Shown here: positions 7,168-11,791 of the stretch, piece by piece
How positions within the stretch are numbered: the first letter of the stretch is position 1
Layout: each line of letters opens with the position of its first letter
DNA from: an uncultured Fimbriimonadales bacterium
GTDB taxonomy: Bacteria > Armatimonadota > Fimbriimonadia > Fimbriimonadales > GBS-DC
DNA length: 11,791 nt
Direction: 5' to 3'
Assembly: GCA_937925775.1 (NCBI GenBank)
Contig: CALAMM010000092.1
Span: 1 to 11,791 of the forward strand
Position numbers and translations under genes: made by a program
The notes under the pieces: generated by a model
What the model was told of the DNA's origin: nothing
Database searches by the model: none
What the model saw: the letters and a program-made list of their open reading frames with translations, nothing else

Positions 7168-8037
7168 CTACTTCTCTACAGGCAGTCCCTTCGCGCTCCA
7201 TTCGACCCACGAGCCGTCGTAAGTCTGGACATCGATGCCCAGCAGGTAGCGCAGGGTAAACCAGAGCTGGCTCGCCTCACGCCCAGAGTTGCAGTAGGTC
7301 ACGAGCGGACGCTCGGCGTCTATGCCCAGCTGCTTGAGTTTTTCCCGAATCTCTTCAGGGCTACGCCAGACACTCACGCCGCCCTCTGTGCGCAACATCT
7401 CGCGCAGGAAGAGGTTCTGCGCGGTTGGGATATGCCCCGCCTGATACTGTTGGGGCGAACGCGCATCCAGCAGCTGCACCGCCTCAGGCGAATCGAGGTG
7501 TCGCTGTAGCCAGTCTAACGAACGAAAGAGGTCTAAGTGGGGGTGCGCGCTTAGCGTTTGTGGCTCCAAGACGGGGATTTTGTTCGTGAGGGGGCGGTTT
7601 TCCGCTTTCCACTTCTCGATACCGCCGTTGAGCACGCCCACGCGCGTGTGTCCTATCGAAATCAGCGCGAGCGCGGTGTAGGTCGCAGCGGAGAAGGCGT
7701 CCTCGGCGCTGGAGTAGACAACCACCTCGTTCTCTGCGCCGATGCCCATCGCCCCGAAAATCTCAGCAAGGCGTTCGGGCGGCAGGAGTTGCCCCGGAAT
7801 GCCCCCGCGACTGATTCGCAGGGTCTCCGTGCTGAGAAAGATCGCGTTTGGGAGATGTTCTTGGAGATAGCCCGCCAGAGCGCCCCGCGCGTCGATAATG
7901 CGCAGGTTAGGGTCGTCCAGCCGATGGGCAAGCCATTCCGTGCTGACCAGCTGCGGCTTTTCCAATCGCGCTTGGGCAAAGCCCCCCGCGCAAAGCAGCA
8001 GCATTAACAATCCTGTCGGGAGAGTTCGCATTAGCAT
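7168..8037 (-). CDS. Exported two-domain rhodanese (thiosulfate/3-mercaptopyruvate sulfurtransferase family)
   Basis: The 289-aa protein starts with a signal peptide (MLMRTLPTGLLMLLLCAGGFAQA), so it should act outside the cytoplasm. It has two tandem rhodanese domains, the normal TST/MST layout and length. Domain 1 (about 30-150, with IIDARG, HLPNAIFL and VLNGGIEKWK) carries VVVYSSAED where a catalytic cysteine loop would be, so it is non-catalytic as usual. Domain 2 (about 170-289) has LLDARSPQQYQAGHIPTAQN and the active-site Cys249 in TYCNSGREAS, followed by YDGSWVEWSAKGLPVE. The loop CNSGREAS differs from the standard CGSGVTA of mercaptopyruvate and CRKGVT of thiosulfate enzymes, so the donor cannot be assigned. 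A good ribosome site (AGAGGGA) lies 5 bases before ATG 8037. It follows the coiled-coil gene by 33 bases, probably in one transcript. Confidence 0.92.
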   Translation of the reverse strand: MLMRTLPTGLLMLLLCAGGFAQARLEKPQLVSTEWLAHRLDDPNLRIIDARGALAGYLQEHLPNAIFLSTETLRISRGGIPGQLLPPERLAEIFGAMGIGAENEVVVYSSAEDAFSAATYTALALISIGHTRVGVLNGGIEKWKAENRPLTNKIPVLEPQTLSAHPHLDLFRSLDWLQRHLDSPEAVQLLDARSPQQYQAGHIPTAQNLFLREMLRTEGGVSVWRSPEEIREKLKQLGIDAERPLVTYCNSGREASQLWFTLRYLLGIDVQTYDGSWVEWSAKGLPVEK

Positions 8038-8042
8038 AACAA

Positions 8043-8049
8043 TCCCTCT
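8043..8049 (-). promoter_or_regulatory. Shine-Dalgarno of the rhodanese gene
   Basis: Minus-strand AGAGGGA ends 5 bases before ATG 8037. A second ATG two codons in (8031) would lie 11 bases away, so the first ATG is preferred. Confidence 0.65.
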
Positions 8050-8070
8050 TACGGTTAGTGGCTGCAGGCA

Positions 8071-8784
8071 TCAAGCAGGTCTTATACGAGCAGGTTTCAG
8101 TTCCAGTTGTCCGCCCAGCATGATTCCGCAGCCGAGCTGTTGTGCGAGTGTGCGCGCCTCGTCAGCCAGCTCGCGTCCCGCAGCGACTGCGGCAGCAGGC
8201 ACTCCGTGCGCTGCAATAATCTGCGCGCGCCGCACAGCGCGTTCGATATCCGTCCTATCGACAGTCCAGGAGACCTCCACCGCAACCACCATCTCGTCAC
8301 CTGTCTCTTTGTCAATACCTGTCACAAACAGATCTGTCTCGATCAAGTCGTCGCGCTCTTGCTCTGTGAGCGGTGGGTCAGGCGCAAGTTGCTCTTCGAT
8401 TTCGGGGAAATGAACAACTCGCGCGTTTTTCAGAAGCCGACTGAAATACGAGCGTGCCTGGTTGCGGTACTTGTCCTCCAGTGTTATGCCTTTCAGCTCG
8501 GCGATGTCGTTGGTGTTTTTCTGGGTCTGTGCGTTCAAGCGTGCGAGTTCGCGATCGACGCGCTCGAACCCCTCGCGCATCTCGCGGTCGACGCGCTCGA
8601 ACCCCTCGCGCATCTCTTGGCGGACCGCCTTGAACTCGGCGCGAGTCTCCTCGCGGAACTCGTCCAGTTCGTCGGGCATGCGCTGCAACGAACGAGGGAC
8701 GAGGATCGCGAACAGTTTGCGTCGCCACTCGTCGTTCTGCTCCAGAAACTCCGCCAGTTGCTCAACAGTCTCGATGATAGGCAT
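8071..8784 (-). CDS. Coiled-coil protein with a degenerate PD-(D/E)XK-like C-terminal domain (DUF3782-like)
   Basis: This 237-aa soluble protein has a coiled-coil N-terminal half and a globular C-terminal half. Residues 57-67 and 68-78 are identical 11-residue units (EMREGFERVDR), a hendecad coiled coil encoded by a near-perfect 33-base tandem repeat. The C-terminal part (from about LEDKYRNQARSYFSRLL, residue 102) has the order expected of DUF3782/PD-(D/E)XK nuclease-like proteins: Glu149 and Asp151 in ETDLFVTG, then a strand VVAVEVSWTV with Glu170. The position where the catalytic Lys of ExK would be is Ser172, so nuclease activity is doubtful. The C-terminal stretch after 195 (VPAAAVAAGRELADEA...LGCGIMLG) fits the closing helix and strand of that fold. 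GGGTATAAT lies 8 bases before ATG 8784, suggesting a leaderless mRNA. It heads the leftward series. The family call comes from motif order only. Confidence 0.8.
   Translation of the reverse strand: MPIIETVEQLAEFLEQNDEWRRKLFAILVPRSLQRMPDELDEFREETRAEFKAVRQEMREGFERVDREMREGFERVDRELARLNAQTQKNTNDIAELKGITLEDKYRNQARSYFSRLLKNARVVHFPEIEEQLAPDPPLTEQERDDLIETDLFVTGIDKETGDEMVVAVEVSWTVDRTDIERAVRRAQIIAAHGVPAAAVAAGRELADEARTLAQQLGCGIMLGGQLELKPARIRPA
8551..8616. repeat. Two 33-base tandem repeats inside the coiled-coil gene
   Basis: Units 8551-8583 and 8584-8616 match at 32 of 33 positions (GCGATC versus GCGGTC near the start). They encode residues 68-78 and 57-67, which are identical in protein, so this is a recent in-frame duplication of one hendecad. 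Confidence 0.9.
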
Positions 8785-8792
8785 CCGAGAGG

Positions 8793-8801
8793 ATTATACC
8801 C
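8793..8801 (-). promoter_or_regulatory. Leaderless-type promoter of the coiled-coil gene, GGGTATAAT
   Basis: On the minus strand a consensus TATAAT (8798-8793) with GGG directly upstream is followed by 8 bases and then ATG 8784. The position 17 bases upstream (CGGCTT) is not a -35 match. No room remains for a Shine-Dalgarno in the mRNA. Confidence 0.7.
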
Positions 8802-8846
8802 GAAATTGGCGCGGAAGCCGAGGTCGCTCGACAGAATGCCCACCCT

Positions 8847-8860
8847 TCTTGTCGACAAGA
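8847..8860. promoter_or_regulatory. Perfect 14-bp palindrome in the divergent promoter region (candidate operator)
   Basis: TCTTGTCGACAAGA reads the same on both strands. It lies almost midway between the two divergent -10 boxes (8798 and 8912), about 50 bases from each. A partial half-site (CTCGACAGA) lies about 20 bases to the left, near 8826-8834. Position and symmetry suit a dimeric regulator acting on both genes, but no regulator is identified. Confidence 0.45.
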
Positions 8861-8908
8861 TTTTTCGAACACCCTCATTGCGGGCTATCCCTGCCAATTT
8901 GCACGATT

Positions 8909-8917
8909 GGGTATACT
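8909..8917 (+). promoter_or_regulatory. Promoter of the 620-aa gene, GGGTATACT
   Basis: TATACT (8912-8917) is preceded by TTGGG, the same context as the tRNA promoter. The start would fall near 8924, giving a leader of about 12 bases before ATG 8936 with only a weak GGGATAAG ribosome-site candidate. No -35 is recognisable at normal spacing. Confidence 0.6.
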
Positions 8918-8935
8918 CTTGCGTGGGATAAGTCT

Positions 8936-10798
8936 ATGGTACCGACGGAAACCTCGACGCGGTTGGAGTTGGACTATTTAGCGCGTGAAGTGCTGCAGGC
9001 GTTTATGCAGGGCGAGCCGATGCCGCTGCGCACGAACGAAATTCGTGAGCGTGTTGCGCATTTAGGGTTGAGTTCGGCGGAGTTGCGTGCCCTCTTGCTG
9101 AACATGCCAGAGAAGTTTTTCCAGGAAGAGCGCCGCTGGCAGCCCCTGTACCGCAAGGCTTCTCGCCTGTCGCCGACTCTGGCGATGATTGAACGGATTG
9201 TGCGGGCGGTGGGCGCACCGCTTCCCCATACAGCCATCGCCTACGAGCTGGGCGCCCACTACCGACGCTCCTATGAATATTACGAGACCATCCTGCCGCA
9301 GATGGCGCGGCAGTCAGAGACGCTGTTTGTCACTTCTGACCATCGCATCGGCCTGCGCGAGTGGCTGTTCATCCCCGACTGGATTGAACCGATCCCCTAC
9401 GAGTGGGAGCGTGCCGAAGAGCGCAAGCGCGCCGTGCATGACGCCCTGTTCTACAACGACCTGAAGTGGGACGAAGTGGAGCGCTATGTCGCGCTGGGTC
9501 AGGGGATGGACTGGACCCGCCCTGAGACGGCGGTGGCGTTCCTCAACCAGTTGGGTGAGCCAGTGGCTAACCGCGTTGTGGGGTTTCTGGGCTGGTACTT
9601 CACGCTGGACCCTGACCCGCGCTGGGTGTTCCCCTACGACGGCGTAGCGCTTTACGAAGCCGTGCTGAACTCAAACGAGTATGTGTGGGGCAACGACGGC
9701 TATTGGTATCCTGCCGCGACGGCGCAGGAATGGCTCGACCGCGCGAAAGCGCAAATCCAACAGTGGCTGCAGGCGATGCCCGCCGAAGAGACTCAGCCCC
9801 TCGAACTGCGCCCCGACGAAGTGGAACATATCGTTGCCAACCTGCTGCAGACGCAGGGCATCGCACGAGCATCCAAACTGCTTGAGGAGATGTTCGAAGT
9901 CACGCCCAAGAGCCGTACCTTCCGCGAAGACCTTGATACGCTGGTGAACGCGCTCTGGAGCGATGGGCGTCTGCTCTGGTTCGGCTACGACCGCTTCGGA
10001 CGCGAATCCGATGTGCCCGAATATGTGCGCACCGTGCCGTCGGTGTTCGAGTTCCCAGAGCTGCCCGATATTCGCAACGAGGAAGGCGAACGCTATGATG
10101 TGCTTATCGACCCGGAGGGCTTTCCGAAATCGTTGCGGGACGAACTCAAAGATGTACGGGCGCAGGATGTGCTGGATGAGGAGACACCTGCTTACCCCGA
10201 CCACATTCCCGACGCGGTGCGTATCGTGCTGCGCCCGCCTCACAAGGACTTGGGCACAATCCCGCTTTGTCAGATACCGCTGGGGTTCCTGCCCGACGAG
10301 CCTCCCCTGCAGCAGCTGACCTTCATCGACGAACATGACCAGGCATACGAGGTGTGGCTCAATCACGAGACGCGCCTAATTTACGGGCTGTTCGACAAGT
10401 TCGCCGCGCTGGATCCGCTCTCAGGCGCAATCTTCATGCTGGAGCGCACCGAACAACCCGATGTCTACCGTTTCCGCTACACAGGGGAGGTGGATCCGCT
10501 ACTGGCGATTTCGGCGTCGCGCTATGAGCGACTGCTGAATCTGCAGGCGCAGGCGGATACGATGTCCACCTATCATCTGCTTATCGAGCTCATGCGCGAC
10601 CACCCGCGCGGCGCAGACTTCCTCACGCTACATAACGAACTGAATGTTGTGCGTCGCACGCGCCGCGAGCAGACCGCTTCCATCCTGAGCGCGTACCCAT
10701 GCTTCGAGCTCCATCGCGGTTCGCCTGTGTGGCACCTCAAAGAGGAAGACATCGGCAAGCCCATCACGAAGAAAGCGCGTTCTTATCTACTGGAGTAG
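8936..10798 (+). CDS. Unrecognised 620-aa protein with several winged-helix-like segments
   Basis: I do not recognise a named family. The open frame extends back to 8462, but that part is the shadow of the opposing coiled-coil gene, and ATG 8936, just after GGGTATACT, is the sensible start. No signal peptide or membrane segment is visible, so it should be cytoplasmic. Four segments of about 60-70 residues look like winged helices of the HARE-HTH/RNA-polymerase-delta kind, each with two or three helices followed by a hydrophobic, aromatic wing: about 12-72 (ending FFQEERRWQPLYR), 82-145 (LFVTSDHRIGLREWLF), 293-363 (SDGRLLWFGYDRFG) and 545-603 (YPCFELHRGSPVWHLKEE). Between them, 150-280 is Trp/Tyr-rich and probably helical, and 380-540 is probably beta-rich. 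DNA binding is therefore an inference. The zinc-ribbon gene follows after 3 bases, so the two are surely co-expressed. Confidence 0.85.
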   Translation: MVPTETSTRLELDYLAREVLQAFMQGEPMPLRTNEIRERVAHLGLSSAELRALLLNMPEKFFQEERRWQPLYRKASRLSPTLAMIERIVRAVGAPLPHTAIAYELGAHYRRSYEYYETILPQMARQSETLFVTSDHRIGLREWLFIPDWIEPIPYEWERAEERKRAVHDALFYNDLKWDEVERYVALGQGMDWTRPETAVAFLNQLGEPVANRVVGFLGWYFTLDPDPRWVFPYDGVALYEAVLNSNEYVWGNDGYWYPAATAQEWLDRAKAQIQQWLQAMPAEETQPLELRPDEVEHIVANLLQTQGIARASKLLEEMFEVTPKSRTFREDLDTLVNALWSDGRLLWFGYDRFGRESDVPEYVRTVPSVFEFPELPDIRNEEGERYDVLIDPEGFPKSLRDELKDVRAQDVLDEETPAYPDHIPDAVRIVLRPPHKDLGTIPLCQIPLGFLPDEPPLQQLTFIDEHDQAYEVWLNHETRLIYGLFDKFAALDPLSGAIFMLERTEQPDVYRFRYTGEVDPLLAISASRYERLLNLQAQADTMSTYHLLIELMRDHPRGADFLTLHNELNVVRRTRREQTASILSAYPCFELHRGSPVWHLKEEDIGKPITKKARSYLLE

Positions 10799-10801
10799 CC
10801 T

Positions 10802-11518
10802 ATGCATTCCCAGATGGGATTATTGCGCGAACTGCAGTCGCTCGATCTTTACATCGACCGCTTGCGTCAGGAAGTGGCGGAACTGGACCGAGGCGAACGG
10901 CTCCGCGCGAAAATCGAGCGCTCGCGCCAACGCCTTGAGGATGTCAAAGCGCGCTATCAGGAAATCCACGCCGAGGCTATCGACCAAGAGTTGCGCCTGC
11001 AAGCGTTTGATGAGCGACTGCGCCGAGCGGAAGCCGACCTCTACTCCGGACGCATCACAAACCCGCGCGAGCTGCAACTGCTCCAACGCGAGATTGAGCA
11101 GGCGAAACAGTCGCGCGAGGAGATGGAGGTCGAGATGCTGCGCATCTGGGAGCGCATGGAGACCATGAAAAACGATATCGACGAAGCCGAGCGCGATTTG
11201 GAATACGCCGAGCGCGTGTACCAAGCCCAGATGGAAGAGTTCCATCAGCGCAAAGCCGCGCTGGAAGCGGAAATCGAGTTCCATCTCAAGGAGCGCGCCA
11301 AACTGACAGAGCAGATTGATCCGAATGTGCTTGCTCGCTATGAGCAGCTGCGCCAGCGACTGGGCGGCACGGCCGTCGCCGTCGTCGAGCAGAAAGCCTG
11401 CTCCGTGTGCCACACCCTGCTCACCCCCTACATCCTCAAACGCCTCCAGAACGAGGACGCGCTCATCACCTGCGAGAGCTGCGGACGGCTACTCTATGAC
11501 CCAACGCTGGCACAGTAG
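10802..11518 (+). CDS. Coiled-coil zinc-ribbon protein, zf-RING_7 (DUF164) family
   Basis: The 238-aa protein has a long antiparallel coiled coil (about residues 5-185, very rich in Glu, Arg, Leu and Gln) capped by a C4 zinc ribbon with Cys200, Cys203, Cys224 and Cys227 (CSVC and CESC). This is the layout and length of the zf-RING_7 family, which includes Chlamydia CT398/CdsZ and Helicobacter HP0958. There, members act as chaperone or scaffold proteins for secretion or flagellar components; the role in most other bacteria is unknown. The turn of the coiled coil lies near SGRITNPRELQLLQ (about 81-94), which is well conserved in the family. GGAG, partly in the last codon of the 620-aa gene and 6 bases before ATG 10802, serves as ribosome site, so the pair is translationally coupled. 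No flagellar or type III genes are in view, so I give no symbol. Confidence 0.92.
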   Translation: MHSQMGLLRELQSLDLYIDRLRQEVAELDRGERLRAKIERSRQRLEDVKARYQEIHAEAIDQELRLQAFDERLRRAEADLYSGRITNPRELQLLQREIEQAKQSREEMEVEMLRIWERMETMKNDIDEAERDLEYAERVYQAQMEEFHQRKAALEAEIEFHLKERAKLTEQIDPNVLARYEQLRQRLGGTAVAVVEQKACSVCHTLLTPYILKRLQNEDALITCESCGRLLYDPTLAQ

Positions 11519-11791
11519 CTACTTTTTAGGTATTCTGGAAACGAACTCTACAATGTGGTGGCAATCTTCCTCGTCGCAAAACTCCAACCGATAGGTGAGG
11601 CGTAGGCTCGGTCTCTCGTCCGCAAAGGAAGGGGTTAATTCCTCTTCCTCATACACAAGTTGAGCATAGCGAATTTTGGGCAGCGCGTGCAGGCGGCAAG
11701 TGAAGTCGTCGGCAGCAAGGGCTACCTCGAGCAGGGCGCGTTGAAACGGCGTCATTTCGTTGTAGGAAATCGGAAGTCCACGCTTCAGGGC
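11519..11791 (-). CDS. Small unknown protein, probably continuing beyond the window edge
   Basis: The minus-strand frame is open from the window edge to its TAG at 11521-11519, giving 90 visible residues. ATG 11755 would give a 78-residue protein. The 12 codons before it (ALKRGLPISYNE) look like normal protein, and there is no clear ribosome site or GGGTATAAT-type box, so the real start is likely outside. The C-terminal half is probably beta-stranded (LRLTYRLEFCDEEDC), and it contains three cysteines (CRLHALP, FCDEEDC). No family is recognised. Its stop codon directly abuts that of the zinc-ribbon gene, with no bases between, which supports both being real. Confidence 0.55.
   Translation of the reverse strand, partial: ALKRGLPISYNEMTPFQRALLEVALAADDFTCRLHALPKIRYAQLVYEEEELTPSFADERPSLRLTYRLEFCDEEDCHHIVEFVSRIPKK

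Noticed and set aside
7112..7210. Long N-terminal extension of the glycosidase to 7210
   Set aside because: It overlaps the rhodanese gene by 43 bases and would bury the signal peptide that begins at ATG 7111.
8462..8935. Upstream extension of the 620-aa gene to an ATG at 8462 (778 aa)
   Set aside because: It lies antisense to the well-supported coiled-coil gene; its Ser/Arg-rich repeats are simply the complement of the hendecad repeats, and a promoter box lies at 8909-8917, inside it.
1..11791. CRISPR array, insertion sequence, integrase, toxin-antitoxin or phage genes
   Set aside because: No spaced direct repeats, transposase motifs or terminal inverted repeats were seen; the only tandem repeat is in the coiled-coil gene. 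The tRNA is not flanked by an integrase or by a duplicated 3' end.

Overview
This is a gene-dense, GC-rich bacterial window (about 60% G+C by eye) with seven chromosomal protein genes plus two cut by the window edges, and one tRNA gene. There is no phage, IS, plasmid or CRISPR signature. The protein styles (exported phosphodiester glycosidase with a Big2-like tail, hendecad coiled-coil protein with a nuclease-like C-terminus, winged-helix-rich orphan protein) recall thermophilic Armatimonadota or Chloroflexi. That placement is only an impression, because no marker gene is present.

Left part (1-4118, + strand): the 3' end of an M16 zinc metalloprotease, then a membrane-bound hybrid histidine kinase (sensor domain, two PAS domains, HisKA, HATPase, receiver) and, 11 bases later, a stand-alone HPt protein. 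Kinase and HPt form three steps of a His-Asp-His phosphorelay; the final response regulator is not in the window. A single FtsX/MacB-type ABC permease (4153-5358, - strand) converges on them and has no ATPase partner here.

Middle (5359-5656): a 300-base region with no protein gene. It holds a strong intrinsic terminator on the + strand (possibly the end of a small RNA), a GGGTATAAT promoter and a tRNA-Cys(GCA) gene with encoded CCA. The tRNA ends 4 bases from the stop codon of the next, opposing gene.

Right part: a leftward series (8784 to 5657) comprises a coiled-coil protein with a degenerate PD-(D/E)XK-like C-terminus, an exported two-domain rhodanese, and an exported NAGPA-type phosphodiester glycosidase. 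Diverging from it across a 151-base region with a 14-base perfect palindrome is a rightward pair: an unrecognised 620-aa protein that I read as carrying four winged-helix-like segments, and a 238-aa zf-RING_7 coiled-coil zinc-ribbon protein. At the right edge a small unknown leftward ORF meets that gene stop to stop.

The most interesting patterns are (a) all four convincing promoters share GGG directly before the -10 box (GGGTAYAMT) and lack a clear -35 at normal spacing, and two of them sit 7-8 bases before an ATG, which implies leaderless mRNAs; and (b) the divergent module around the palindrome, whose 620-aa protein has no family I can name.
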